Assembly (NCBI RefSeq): GCF_003258295.1
Contig: NZ_QKYN01000111.1
Location: 24,842 to 88,841, forward strand
Source: Streptacidiphilus pinicola
Lineage (GTDB): Bacteria; Actinomycetota; Actinomycetes; Streptomycetales; Streptomycetaceae
Length of the DNA: 64,000 nucleotides
Direction of reading: 5' to 3'
Shown here: in pieces, positions 18,700 to 27,559 of the stretch
Layout of the letters: every line of letters begins with the position of its first letter
Position numbering within the stretch: the first letter of the stretch is position 1
Notes under the pieces: generated by a model
Told to the model about the DNA's origin: nothing
The model's database searches: none
Seen by the model: the letters and a program-made list of their open reading frames with translations, nothing else
Position numbers and translations under genes: made by a program

Positions 18700-19400
18700 T
18701 CAGAACCCTGGTCGTGGACGACGACTTCCGGGTCAGCGGCATCCACGCGGCGTATGTCGCCAAGGTGCCGGGCTTCGAGGTGGTCGGCCAGGTGTCGACG
18801 GTCGAGGCGGCCGAGGACGCGGTCCGCACGCTCCGCCCCGAACTGCTGCTGCTGGACGTCTACCTGCCCGACGGCACCGGCCTCGACCTGCTGCGCCGCC
18901 TCGCCGCGCAGCCGCCGGACCCCTCGGCCCCGCACGCGGGCCGCCCCGACGCCATCATGATCACCGCCGCCCGCGACATGCACTCGGTGCGCGAGGCGAT
19001 GCAGCTCGGCGCCATCGGCTACCTGGTCAAGCCCTTCGGCTTCGCCGCGTTCGAGCAGCGGCTCGTCGCCTACGCGGAGCTGCGCCAGCGGATGGACGCG
19101 CTGGTCGGGGCGGAGGAGACCGACCAGGCCGACGTCGACGCCCTGTTCAGCGCGGGCCGCTCGGCGCCCCTGCCCACGACGCCTCCCAAGGGCCACTCCG
19201 CCCCGACCCTCGCCCTGGTCCGCGACGCCGTCCGTACCGCGCGCCGCGACCTCTCGGCGGCGGAGGTCGCCGAACTCACCGGCGTCTCCCGGGCCACGGC
19301 CCAGCGCTACCTCTCCTACCTGGTCCGGGAGGGCATGGCCCGCCTGGAGCTCCGCTACGGCACCACCGGCCGCCCCGAGCACCGCTACCGCGCGGCCTGA
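18696..19400 (+). CDS. CitB/DcuR-type response regulator
   Basis: The GTG start overlaps the kinase stop (GTGA), so the pair is translationally coupled. The 234-residue protein has a receiver domain (VVDDDFRVSGIH, phospho-Asp in LLLDVYLPDGTG, YLVKPFGF) and a C-terminal helix-turn-helix (SAAEVAELTGVSRATAQRYL) of the CitB type. Likely target genes are the neighbouring carboxylate symporter or other transport genes; no operator was recognised. Confidence 0.9.
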   Translation: MIRTLVVDDDFRVSGIHAAYVAKVPGFEVVGQVSTVEAAEDAVRTLRPELLLLDVYLPDGTGLDLLRRLAAQPPDPSAPHAGRPDAIMITAARDMHSVREAMQLGAIGYLVKPFGFAAFEQRLVAYAELRQRMDALVGAEETDQADVDALFSAGRSAPLPTTPPKGHSAPTLALVRDAVRTARRDLSAAEVAELTGVSRATAQRYLSYLVREGMARLELRYGTTGRPEHRYRAA

Positions 19401-19508
19401 GCCCGGCTCCCGGCGGGACACGGCGGCGAGGTGCAGCGGCCGCTCCGGATCAGCCCGAGGGCCCGGCGAGCCGACCGTCGAGGCCGGAAGGCCGACCGAC
19501 CGCGACGG

Positions 19509-19979
19509 TTACGGGCTGGGCACGCCGCCGGCGATGCCGCGGCTCGGGTCGCGGAGCAGGTAGACGTCGACCGGGTCCTCGGACTCCAGGGTGAAGCCGT
19601 GGCGCTCGTAGAGGCGGCGCGCCGGGCTGCCCTGGAGGACGTTGAGGCGGACGACCGCCCCCTCGGCGTCGCACTCGGTGAGCAGCTCGCGCAGTACGGC
19701 GCCGCCGATGCCGGCGCCCTGGAAGGCGGGGGCGAGCAGGAAGTGCTCCAGCCAGTGGGCGTCCTCGGCCCGGCGCAGGGCGACGCAGCCGACGAGGGCG
19801 GAGGAGACCTCGATGATCCGGGTGTTCGCCGGTTCGAAGGCGTCGCGCAGGCGTTGGCGCACGCGGGCGGCGTCGTAGCGGCCGAGGCGTTCCAGGTCGG
19901 GGCGCATGACGACCGCGCGGATCTCGACGAGGGCTTCCAGGTCGTCGGGCGTGGCGGGGCGCAGCTTCCAATCGATCAC
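19509..19979 (-). CDS. GNAT-family N-acetyltransferase
   Basis: The 156-residue protein starts at GTG 19979, 11 bases after the stop of the sucrase/ferredoxin gene. It has the GNAT fold: RPATPDDLEALVEIR at the N-terminus, LEHFLLAPAFQGAGIGGAVL (acetyl-CoA pyrophosphate loop, Q..G.G) and RLYERHGF. It probably shares a transcript with the upstream siderophore-linked genes. A role in acylating a siderophore precursor is possible but not shown; a general acetyltransferase is equally likely. Confidence 0.8.
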   Translation of the reverse strand: MIDWKLRPATPDDLEALVEIRAVVMRPDLERLGRYDAARVRQRLRDAFEPANTRIIEVSSALVGCVALRRAEDAHWLEHFLLAPAFQGAGIGGAVLRELLTECDAEGAVVRLNVLQGSPARRLYERHGFTLESEDPVDVYLLRDPSRGIAGGVPSP

Positions 19980-19990
19980 GGGCGCACAGG

Positions 19991-20926
19991 TTACGCGGTG
20001 GTCGCGCCGACCCCGGCGGGCAGGGGGCCGAGCGAGAGCACGTCGTAGCGGTCGGGGTTGCTCGGCGCCTTGACGCAGCTCTCCGGTCGGGCCGGGGTCG
20101 CGGCCGTGCGGCGGACCTCGGCCTGCCAGGCGCGCCCGTCCGTGTGGTGGACCTGCACGGTCCAGGTGTCGGGGGCCCCGGGATCCGGCCGCTGGGTGAC
20201 GGTCAGGGCGTCGGCCTCCTCGACCGCGTGGTTCTGACGGACCGCCAGCTCGGCGGCCTGGCCGGGGCGGTCCCAGGAGGAGCGGCCGCGGCAGAACTCC
20301 GGGACGACGCGGCCGCGGTGGGTGGCGTCCAGGATCTCCTTGGCCGTGGGCGCGGTGAGCCGGCCGTAGGTGAAGCCGTAGGGGAGCACCAGCATGGTCG
20401 GCGCGAAGCGGTGACCGCCCAGGTGGGTGACCTCCCAGACCTGGGCGTGCCCGGCGGCGGCCAGCTCGCTCGCGAGCGGACGGCCGAGGAGGGCGCAGCA
20501 GCGGTCGCGGCGGCCGTTGGTGCAGACGAACGCGAGCGGGTCGCCCTCGTAGTCGGCGCCGAAGCCGCCGTGGTCGCCGGCGCCGACCGCGGCGTAGTCG
20601 AGGTCGCGCAGGACGTGCGGGTCGCGGAGGTGGGCCGTGCGGACCCAGCTGCGGCCGGGGGCCGTGTGGGCGAGGTAGACGATGCGTTCGCCGCTCGGCG
20701 GGCGGTCGGCGTGCTTGCCGGGGCGGCGGATGAGGGCGATCTCGACCCCGGTGCCGCGGGTGAGCTCCTGCAGGTCGCGGCCCAGCTCGGGATGGAAGTG
20801 GCTCTCGGTGAGCGCGCGCGGGCCCCAGGGGCCGGTCTGCTCGATCAGCAGCCACGCGGCAGCGCGCGGCGCACTGCCGGCCAGCGGCTCCGCCAGGTCC
20901 TCCGAGACTCTCGCACAGATGCTCAC
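19991..20926 (-). CDS. sucrase/ferredoxin-like thioredoxin-fold [2Fe-2S] protein
   Basis: The 311-residue protein of the sucrase/ferredoxin-like (Apd1-type) family has CTNGRRDRCCALLGRP and then THLGGHRFAPT, the Cys/His motifs that bind a [2Fe-2S] cluster in this family. An IdeR/DmdR-type iron box ends about 6 bases before the GTG start (20926), so iron starvation should induce it from a very short leader. Next to siderophore synthetases, a role in reductive iron release or iron homeostasis is plausible. It lies between an NIS synthetase gene and a GNAT gene, all on the minus strand. Confidence 0.85.
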   Translation of the reverse strand: MSICARVSEDLAEPLAGSAPRAAAWLLIEQTGPWGPRALTESHFHPELGRDLQELTRGTGVEIALIRRPGKHADRPPSGERIVYLAHTAPGRSWVRTAHLRDPHVLRDLDYAAVGAGDHGGFGADYEGDPLAFVCTNGRRDRCCALLGRPLASELAAAGHAQVWEVTHLGGHRFAPTMLVLPYGFTYGRLTAPTAKEILDATHRGRVVPEFCRGRSSWDRPGQAAELAVRQNHAVEEADALTVTQRPDPGAPDTWTVQVHHTDGRAWQAEVRRTAATPARPESCVKAPSNPDRYDVLSLGPLPAGVGATTA

Positions 20927-20930
20927 TAGG

Positions 20931-20949
20931 CAAGGTTAGCCTTACCAAT
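20931..20949. promoter_or_regulatory. iron box (IdeR/DmdR-type)
   Basis: AGGTTAGCCTTACC (20933-20946) matches 12 of 14 core bases of the actinobacterial iron box TTAGGTTAGGCTAACCTAA. It sits immediately upstream of the sucrase/ferredoxin-like start codon, so the iron-bound repressor would block its transcription. Confidence 0.75.
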
Positions 20950-21102
20950 GTCGTTGCTGTCCACTGGAGTGACGCCGCCTGAGAGGGGTCTCGGAGGAAT
21001 GGCCGGAGGAAGATCCCGGCAAGGAGCCCGGCAAGAAACCCCGACGCGAGGCGAGCGGCTTCACACGAACACGCTCACGCGAACACGTGCACGCGACAAC
21101 GC

Positions 21103-22677
21103 TCAGGCGAGCGGGTTCGGTGTCTCCGTCCACCGGTCGCCCGTGGGCCCGCCGTCCAGCCGCATCAGCGTCAGCGCCTTGACCGGGACCGGCTGCTCCA
21201 GCAGCGCGCGCCGGTCGGCGGGGTCGTCGAGCAGCTCTGGCGCGAGGCTCCGCGCCTCGACCGCGACCGCCTGCCAGAGCCGGTCCTCCAGGACTCGGTC
21301 GCCGCCGCCGAAGCCGGAGACCAGGCCGCCGAACGCGCCGCCGAGCAGTGAGCCGAGCAGCTTGCGCCGCAGCACCAGGGGGTCGTCGCTGACGACGTGT
21401 CCGGTCAGCGGGACCTCCTCTCCGGCCCGGGACAGCCGCCGCGGTGCGACCCGGATGTCGTTGAGGTCGCGGTAGACGAGCCGCACCGGCCGGTCCGCGC
21501 CGTCCAGCACGAGCAGCAGGTTCTGGCCGTGCGCCTCCAGTGCGACGCCGAGGTTCCACAGCGTCAGCAGCGGCGGCCAGGCCAGGCGGGCGAAGGCGGC
21601 CAGCCACGCGGCGGGGTCCTCGGTCTTCAGCGGGTGGGCGGCGAGCGTGGCCAGCGGGACGACGCGCTCGCCCGGTCGCAGACCGACCGTCGGTGACTCC
21701 CGGACGATCACCGCGAGGTCGGGGGAGGGCTCTCCGTCGACGAGGGCGGCGGCCGCGGCCAGGTTCCGGGTGATCCGCAGCGAGCCGTCCAGGCGCGCGA
21801 CCAGCCCCTCCAGCAGCGCCGAGATCGCTGGCGCGTTGCGGACCGAGCCGCCGGAGATGTCGCGTACGGACGAGGTCATCCGCAGCGAGAGCGAGGTCTT
21901 CAGATGCGGGCCGCCGTCCAGCGGGGCCAGGGTGCGCACGGACATCAGCGGCGCGGCCGGCAGCGTGCGGCCGGTGGGCGTGAGGCCGAGGCCGGGCAGC
22001 ACCTCCCGGGCCTGCCACGGGTGCACCGGCAGCAGCGCCGCGCCGTGCTCGTCGCGCAGCCACCCGGGCCAGTCGCCCACGGCGACGGTCCGCTCCGGCG
22101 GCAGCACGACCAGCTCCAGGGCGACGTCCGCGCCGTGCTCGGGGGCGAAGGCGAGCTGGTCGGCGACGGTGAAACCGGGGCGGCTGCGGCAGCACGGGTG
22201 GTAGGGGTGCCCGTCGACGATCGAGCGCTCGGCCGCCTCCAGCGAGCCCAGCGGGTCGAGCGACGGCGCGGCGCCGGCGCCGGTGCCCGTGCCCGCCCGG
22301 GAGAGGGCGAGGGAGGCCACGCTGTGCTCGACCTCCGCCAGCAGCGTGCCGGAGCCCGGCAGCGCCAGCGCCTCCAGCAGCGTCGCGGGGTGGGTGAACG
22401 CTTCGTCGTCGAGGCGGACGGCGTAGCCCGAGGCCGGGGCGTCGACGTCGTACGGGCGACGGTCCGGACCGCTCAGCCGCGCGCGCAGGCCTGGGACCAG
22501 CGGCAGCGGCTCGATCCGCAGCGCCCGCCACAGCCGCGCCAGCACGGCCGCTCGGGCGCCGGGCAGCGCGGCCGCGAAGGCGGCGTCGAGATCCGGCCGC
22601 ACCTGGTGGAGCTCGGCGGCGAAGGCGGCCTCGGCGGGGCGGAGGCCGGCCGGTTGCTGGCGGGAGGTGGCGCGCAT
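21103..22677 (-). CDS. IucA/IucC-family siderophore synthetase (NIS synthetase)
   Basis: This 524-residue NRPS-independent siderophore synthetase condenses a carboxylate with an amine or alcohol using ATP. Family landmarks are visible: GHPYHPCCRSRPGF, PVHPWQ, HLKTSLSLRMTSSVR (ATP/carboxylate site), EAHGQNLLLVLDG and YRDLNDIR. The ATG at 22677 is the most likely start, but it has no good ribosome site; in-frame starts at about 22724 and 22797 are possible. It is divergent from a second synthetase 137 bases away. No iron box was seen in that shared promoter region. Substrates cannot be predicted because no amine-forming genes are nearby. Confidence 0.9.
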   Translation of the reverse strand: MRATSRQQPAGLRPAEAAFAAELHQVRPDLDAAFAAALPGARAAVLARLWRALRIEPLPLVPGLRARLSGPDRRPYDVDAPASGYAVRLDDEAFTHPATLLEALALPGSGTLLAEVEHSVASLALSRAGTGTGAGAAPSLDPLGSLEAAERSIVDGHPYHPCCRSRPGFTVADQLAFAPEHGADVALELVVLPPERTVAVGDWPGWLRDEHGAALLPVHPWQAREVLPGLGLTPTGRTLPAAPLMSVRTLAPLDGGPHLKTSLSLRMTSSVRDISGGSVRNAPAISALLEGLVARLDGSLRITRNLAAAAALVDGEPSPDLAVIVRESPTVGLRPGERVVPLATLAAHPLKTEDPAAWLAAFARLAWPPLLTLWNLGVALEAHGQNLLLVLDGADRPVRLVYRDLNDIRVAPRRLSRAGEEVPLTGHVVSDDPLVLRRKLLGSLLGGAFGGLVSGFGGGDRVLEDRLWQAVAVEARSLAPELLDDPADRRALLEQPVPVKALTLMRLDGGPTGDRWTETPNPLA

Positions 22678-22814
22678 GAAGGTGAGGTACCCCGAAATGG
22701 GAAAGGATGCGTCTGGGCAGATCATCGTCTGTCGGATGGGGGCGGACAAACCGACCGTCGCCACGATCGGGTGGGGACCGCCACAGCGGAGACCCACGGG
22801 GTGCGGAGGCAGCT

Positions 22815-24464
22815 ATGAACGGCGACGCGGCCAGGAACGCCGACGCGGCGTCGAACGGCGTGGCGGACCCGGCGGACCGGCGGGACGGGCCGGACACCGC
22901 GGGTGCCTGGAGCGGCGGTTGGCGGCCGGGGGAGGCCGAGACGGCGACGGCGCTGCTCAACTGCCTGGTACGGGAGCTGACGGAGCCGCGCGCCGACGGC
23001 GCCTCCGGCCACCGCCTCACCGGCACCGGCCGGACGCTGACCGTCGGCGCGGGCCGCTGGCCGCAGCCGCCGCTGGCCGTGGACGGCGTGGCCGTCCGCG
23101 GGTTCGAGGCGCTGGTGGCCCTGGCGGAGGAGGAGGCGCGGGCCCGGACCGGGGTGGACAACCCGACACTGGGTGCGGAGATCCGCGACAGCCGCGACGT
23201 CGTGGCCGCGGTGCTCGGCGCGCGGCAGGCCGCCGCCGCGCGGGACGAGAAGCCCGTGGACGACCTGTACCTGCGCTCCGAGCAGGCGCTGGTGGCCGGC
23301 CACCGCTACCACCCCGCGCCCAAGACCCGCGGCGGCGGAGCGCCGGAGAGCTGGCTGCCGTACGCCGCGGAGGCGGGCGCCCGCTACCCGCTGACCCTGC
23401 TCGGCGTGCGCGAGGACCTGCTGGGCGGGGAGGGGACGACCGGCGCGATCGACGCGCTGTGGGGTGACGCGGCGCCGTCGGGGTACCGCGTGCTCCCGGC
23501 GCACCCGTGGCAGTTGGCGCTACTGCGCGACCATCCGACCCTGGCCCCCGACGCGCTGGGCGCGCTCGGCGACGGCCGCCTCCGCGTCCTCGGCCGGACC
23601 GAGGAGCTCGCCTATGCGACGTCCTCGCTGCGCACCGTCTACCTGCCGGACGCGGACCTCTCGCTCAAGTTCAGCCTGGAGGTGCGGGTCACCAACGACG
23701 TCCGCCGGCTCTGGCTGCGCGACCTGCGCTGGCTGGCGCCGGTCGACGAGCTGCTGGCGTCCCTGCCGATCGCGGCCCAGCTGCTCGCCGACCAGGGTTA
23801 CCGCACGCTCGCCGGGCAGGGCGAGCACGGCTGGGAGGCCTACGCGGTGCTGCAGCGCGAGGGCTTCGCGCACCGGGTGCGGCCGGGCCTGACGCCGCTG
23901 CTCGCGGCGGGCGTCAGCGAGGGCTTCGCGGGCAACCCGCTGGACGGCCTGACGGCCGATCAGGCCCTGGCCTGGTGGTGCCGCTATGTCGAACTCCTCG
24001 CCCCGCCCGCGCTGGACGCGCTGCGGGACCACGGAGTGGTGCTGGAGTGCCATCTGCAGAACGTGCTCGTCGCCGTGGACGCGCAGGGCCGGCCGGGCCA
24101 GGTCCTCTTCCGCGACCACGAGGGGGTCAAGCTCACCACGGACCGCCACGCCGCGCTGCTCGCCCGCTTCGGCCCCGAGGTGCCCACCCCGGGCGTCAGC
24201 CCGGCCAAGGGCCGTGACCGCCTGCTCTACTGCCTGGTCGTCAACAACCTCTCCGAGGTCGCGGGCGCCATCACCGCCCGCCACCCGGCGCTCGCCGAGG
24301 ACCTCTGGCCCGCCGCCCGCCGGCTTCTCGCCCGCCACGCCGACCTCCTCGACGTGCCCCACATCCCCGGCAAGACCAACCTCCTGCTGCGCTGGCTCGA
24401 CGCCGACGGCGGCGACTCGACCTACACCCCGCTGCCCAATCCCCTGAGCACCGCCCGCAGCTGA
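22815..24464 (+). CDS. second IucA/IucC-family siderophore synthetase
   Basis: This 549-residue NIS synthetase, from ATG 22815 behind CGGAGG, is divergent from the first. Motifs: GHRYHPAPKTRGG, PAHPWQLALL, SLKFSLEVRVTNDVRR, ECHLQNVLVAVDAQG, FRDHEGVKLTTDRHA. The ExHxQN and RD.E motifs are intact. Two synthetases suggest two successive condensations, as in citrate-hydroxamate siderophores, but decarboxylase, monooxygenase and transporter genes are absent here. Its last 43 bases overlap, tail to tail, the HAD gene on the minus strand. Confidence 0.9.
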   Translation: MNGDAARNADAASNGVADPADRRDGPDTAGAWSGGWRPGEAETATALLNCLVRELTEPRADGASGHRLTGTGRTLTVGAGRWPQPPLAVDGVAVRGFEALVALAEEEARARTGVDNPTLGAEIRDSRDVVAAVLGARQAAAARDEKPVDDLYLRSEQALVAGHRYHPAPKTRGGGAPESWLPYAAEAGARYPLTLLGVREDLLGGEGTTGAIDALWGDAAPSGYRVLPAHPWQLALLRDHPTLAPDALGALGDGRLRVLGRTEELAYATSSLRTVYLPDADLSLKFSLEVRVTNDVRRLWLRDLRWLAPVDELLASLPIAAQLLADQGYRTLAGQGEHGWEAYAVLQREGFAHRVRPGLTPLLAAGVSEGFAGNPLDGLTADQALAWWCRYVELLAPPALDALRDHGVVLECHLQNVLVAVDAQGRPGQVLFRDHEGVKLTTDRHAALLARFGPEVPTPGVSPAKGRDRLLYCLVVNNLSEVAGAITARHPALAEDLWPAARRLLARHADLLDVPHIPGKTNLLLRWLDADGGDSTYTPLPNPLSTARS

Positions 24465-25057
24465 TCGGCGTCGGTGAAGTGCACGGCGGGCATGCCGAGT
24501 CCGCGCGCGGCCTCGACGTGGGCGAGGGTGTCGTCGACGAAGAGGCAGCGCCGGGCGTGCACGCCGGCCAGCTCGGCGGCGAAGCCCAATACGCGCGGGT
24601 CGGGCTTGCACCACCCGATCCGCGCGGTGTTGACCACCGCGTCGAACGCGTCGTCCAGGCCCAGTGCCGCCAGGTCGCGTTCCAGCCGGGTGGTGGCGTT
24701 GGAGACCAGCACGACGGGCACCTTCCGCCGTGCGGCGGCCAGCAGGCCGAGCACCTCGGCGTCCACCCGGCCGACGGGCCGCGACCACGCCTCGACCAGC
24801 TCCCGCGCACGGTCGGGGCTCCCGCAGACCTCGGCCAGGTCCTCCGCCACCAGCGCGCGGAACCGCTCGTCGCTGACCGCGCCCGTGACCGCCGGCTCCA
24901 GCCGCTCCGGCCGGAACGCGGCGCGGGCCAGCGTCCCCTCCGGCAGCCCCCAGGCGCGGTCGAGGGCCTCCATCGGCTGGGCGTCCCAGTGGCGGACGAC
25001 GCCGTCCAGGTCGCACAGGACGGCGTCGAACGTCCGGGTGGAGCTGCTGCCGTTCAT
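24422..25057 (-). CDS. HAD-superfamily hydrolase
   Basis: The 211-residue HAD phosphatase-like protein has all motifs: motif I DLDGV (Asp nucleophile and acid), motif II VLVSNAT, motif III Lys in GWCKPDPRVLG, motif IV CLFVDDT. A helical cap lies between motifs I and II. It is most like the pyrimidine/sugar phosphatase group (YihX/Epoxide-hydrolase N type). The C-terminus overlaps the convergent NIS synthetase gene. Substrate unknown. Confidence 0.85.
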   Translation of the reverse strand: MNGSSSTRTFDAVLCDLDGVVRHWDAQPMEALDRAWGLPEGTLARAAFRPERLEPAVTGAVSDERFRALVAEDLAEVCGSPDRARELVEAWSRPVGRVDAEVLGLLAAARRKVPVVLVSNATTRLERDLAALGLDDAFDAVVNTARIGWCKPDPRVLGFAAELAGVHARRCLFVDDTLAHVEAARGLGMPAVHFTDADQLRAVLRGLGSGV

Positions 25058-25217
25058 GCGGTGGATCGTGTCAGAACGGTCGCGGAGACGGGCGGGCAGG
25101 TAGGGGTTTGCCTACCTGAGCTGTAGGTTCCGGTCCATCGCGCCCGGTGGGGCGCCCGCAGCAGCATGGTGTGTGTGGTCGCAGCGGGCGGTCCGGAGAG
25201 GGAGAGGGGTGGGGGAC

Positions 25218-26840
25218 GTGCCGCCGGTGTTGGTGGACAGGGAGCCCTGGGTGTTGGTCCTGGTCGTGGCGTTGACCGCGGTCTGCGGTGGGGCGGCGAT
25301 CAGGGCGGCGGGCCTGCGGGAGCGCTCCGGTGGCTCGGTGCGGGCGGAGCGGTTCCGGCGGCTGGTCGGGCGGTTCGGGTGGCCGGGCGCGGCACTGCTG
25401 GCGGGGGTGGCCGCCTACGCGGCCGTGCAGGTGCTGCTGGTGGACGTGCACAACCCGGGCCGGAGCGGCTGGGCGGTCACCATGACCGGGATGGCCCCGG
25501 ACGGGCTGTCCGCCTCGATGCTGCTGCTGATCGGGCTGCTGCTCACCGCGCTGCCGCCGCTCGCGCCGGGGCGCCGGCGCCGGCTCCTGCCGACCCTCGG
25601 GGTGGTGGGAGGCGGACTGCTGATCGGCCTCAACCCGTTCTCGACCCCGCACGGGCGGCCGCCGTTGGACTACGTGCTGGGCGGCACGGTCGGGCTGGCG
25701 CTGGTGTTCCTGGTCTGGTCGGGGCTGCTGCGGCTGGCCGGTTCGGGGGACCCGCGGGCCGAGCGCTGGTGGCTGCTTCTGCCGGGCGTCGTCGCGGCGA
25801 CCGGTGATCTGCTGGGCCTCGACCTGTGGGTGCCCGCCCAGCCGGGGACGGGCATTCCGCTCGCCGTGGCGGCCTTCGGGGTGGGCCTCGCGGTGGTGGT
25901 GGGCGTCGCGGGCGCGGCCGTGCGGTGGCCGAGGGCGGCGGCGGATCTCGTGGCCCTTGGCCTGGTGGGGATCGGAGTGTACGGCACGGCTCAGGGGGCC
26001 TTCGGACGGGCACAGGTCGTGGTCGGCACCTTCGGGGCCCCGAACGGTCCGGCGCCGGTCGTCCCGGACGGCTTCGGGCACAACGCGGCCGTGCTGGGCG
26101 GGATCCAGGGTGCGCTGCTGCTGGCCCTCGGCCTGTGGCTGCTGCCGCGCACGGTGCTGCCGGACGCCCGGCGGCTGCTGGGACGGGCGCCGGACCCCGC
26201 GCTGACCGCACGGGTCCAGGTGCTGACCGAGACCCGGGCCGAGGCGGTCAGCTCGGCCGCCGCCGAGCTGCGGCGGATCGAGCGGGACCTCCACGACGGC
26301 GCGCAGGGGCGGCTGGTGGCCATCGGGATGAACCTGCGGGCAGCGGAGGACGTGATCGCGAGCAGCCCGCAGGAGGCCACCGCGCTCATCGTGGAGGCCC
26401 GGCACGCCTCCGCCGCCGCACTGGAGGAGCTGCGCAGCCTGGTCCGCGGGATCTACCCGCCGGTGCTGGCCGACCGGGGCCTGGGCGAGGCGATCCGGGC
26501 CCTGGCCCTGGACCAGCCGCTGCCCTGCGAGACCGAGATCGACCTGCCCGGCGGGCGGCTGGAGCCGCCGGTGGAGTCCGCGTGCTACTTCGCGGTCGCC
26601 GAGGTCGTCACCAACGCCGTCCGCCACGCCGACGCCCGCAGCCTGCGGATCCAGGCCGTCCGCAGGGAGAGGCTGCTGCGGATCGAGGTCACCGACGACG
26701 GGGTGGGCGGCGCCGATCCGGCCGCCGGCAGCGGACTGGCGGGCGTGGAGCGCCGGTTGGCGGCCTTCGACGGCATCCTGGCCGTCAGCAGCCCGCCCGG
26801 GGGACCGACGATCGTGGTCATGGAGGTGCCATGTCCGTAG
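25218..26840 (+). CDS. membrane sensor histidine kinase (NarL type)
   Basis: The 540-residue kinase begins at GTG 25218 (GGAGAGGGG upstream; GTG 25209 is also possible). Eight or more membrane helices occupy residues 10-340. The kinase core follows: LRRIERDLHDGAQGRLVAIG with the phospho-acceptor His, the helix TALIVEARHASAAALEELRS, and HATPase boxes VVTNAVRHADA and GSGLAGVERRLAAFDG. The gene overlaps its response regulator by ten bases. The multi-helix sensor suggests a membrane or envelope signal. Confidence 0.9.
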   Translation: MPPVLVDREPWVLVLVVALTAVCGGAAIRAAGLRERSGGSVRAERFRRLVGRFGWPGAALLAGVAAYAAVQVLLVDVHNPGRSGWAVTMTGMAPDGLSASMLLLIGLLLTALPPLAPGRRRRLLPTLGVVGGGLLIGLNPFSTPHGRPPLDYVLGGTVGLALVFLVWSGLLRLAGSGDPRAERWWLLLPGVVAATGDLLGLDLWVPAQPGTGIPLAVAAFGVGLAVVVGVAGAAVRWPRAAADLVALGLVGIGVYGTAQGAFGRAQVVVGTFGAPNGPAPVVPDGFGHNAAVLGGIQGALLLALGLWLLPRTVLPDARRLLGRAPDPALTARVQVLTETRAEAVSSAAAELRRIERDLHDGAQGRLVAIGMNLRAAEDVIASSPQEATALIVEARHASAAALEELRSLVRGIYPPVLADRGLGEAIRALALDQPLPCETEIDLPGGRLEPPVESACYFAVAEVVTNAVRHADARSLRIQAVRRERLLRIEVTDDGVGGADPAAGSGLAGVERRLAAFDGILAVSSPPGGPTIVVMEVPCP

Positions 26841-27502
26841 GGCCCGTCCGACTGGTCGTCGCGGAGGACCTCTACCTGCTGCGCGAGGGACTGGTCCGGC
26901 TGCTGAAGGCGCGCGGGTTCGAGATCGCCGCGGCCGTCGACAGCGCGCCCGACCTGCTCGCGGCTCTGCTGGAGCACCGGCCCGATCTGGCGATCGTGGA
27001 CATCCGGCTGCCGCCCACCCACACCGACGACGGGCTGCGGGCGGCCCTCGCCGCCCGCGAGCAGCTGCCCGGACTGCCGATCCTGCTGCTGTCGCAGTAC
27101 GTCGAGCCCGTCTACGCCCAGGAGTTGCTCGCGGACCAGGCAGGCGGGGTCGGCTACCTGCTCAAGGACCGGGTGTTCAGCGACGACCAGTTCGTGGACG
27201 TGATCCGCACCGTCGCCGCGGGCGGGACGGTCATGGACCCGCAGGTGGTCACCAAGCTGCTGGTGCGGCGCAGGGGCAGCGAGCCGCTCGCCCGGCTGAC
27301 CGAACGGGAGCGCCAAGTGCTGGAGTTGATGGCCGAGGGCCGCTCGAACAGCGCCATCGCGAGCCGGCTCTTCGTCAGCGAGAAGGCCGTCTCCAAGCAC
27401 AGCACCAGCATCTTTGCCAAGCTGGAGCTGGCGCCCTCGGACGACGACAACCGCCGCGTCCTCGCGGTCCTCGCTTATCTGATGGCGACACCGAGGACCT
27501 AG
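26831..27502 (+). CDS. LuxR/NarL-type response regulator
   Basis: The ATG lies inside the last codons of the kinase gene (10-base overlap), so the pair is coupled. The 223-residue protein has a receiver (VVAEDLYLLREGL, phospho-Asp in LAIVDIRLPP, Lys in YLLKDRVF) and a LuxR helix-turn-helix (LTERERQVLELMAEGRSNSA, KAVSKHSTSIF). A strong bidirectional terminator separates it from parC. Confidence 0.92.
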   Translation: MSVGPVRLVVAEDLYLLREGLVRLLKARGFEIAAAVDSAPDLLAALLEHRPDLAIVDIRLPPTHTDDGLRAALAAREQLPGLPILLLSQYVEPVYAQELLADQAGGVGYLLKDRVFSDDQFVDVIRTVAAGGTVMDPQVVTKLLVRRRGSEPLARLTERERQVLELMAEGRSNSAIASRLFVSEKAVSKHSTSIFAKLELAPSDDDNRRVLAVLAYLMATPRT

Positions 27503-27505
27503 CGG

Positions 27506-27555
27506 AACGCGGGATGGGCGGCAAGGCATCAAGGCCTTGCCGCCCCTCCCGCGTT
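27506..27555. terminator. bidirectional terminator between response regulator and parC
   Basis: Two 22-base arms (AACGCGGGAT..GGCAAGGC and complement) with one mismatch enclose a 6-base loop between the convergent genes. Confidence 0.88.
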
Positions 27556-27559
27556 CGCG

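Noticed and set aside
19509..20948. Single 479-codon fusion of a GNAT with an upstream domain
   Set aside because: The upstream part is an out-of-frame reading of the sucrase/ferredoxin-like gene; GNAT similarity begins at GTG 19979.
22678..22814. Second iron box in the shared promoter of the two siderophore synthetases
   Set aside because: I found no sequence close to TTAGGTTAGGCTAACCTAA here; only the box at 20931-20949 is supported.
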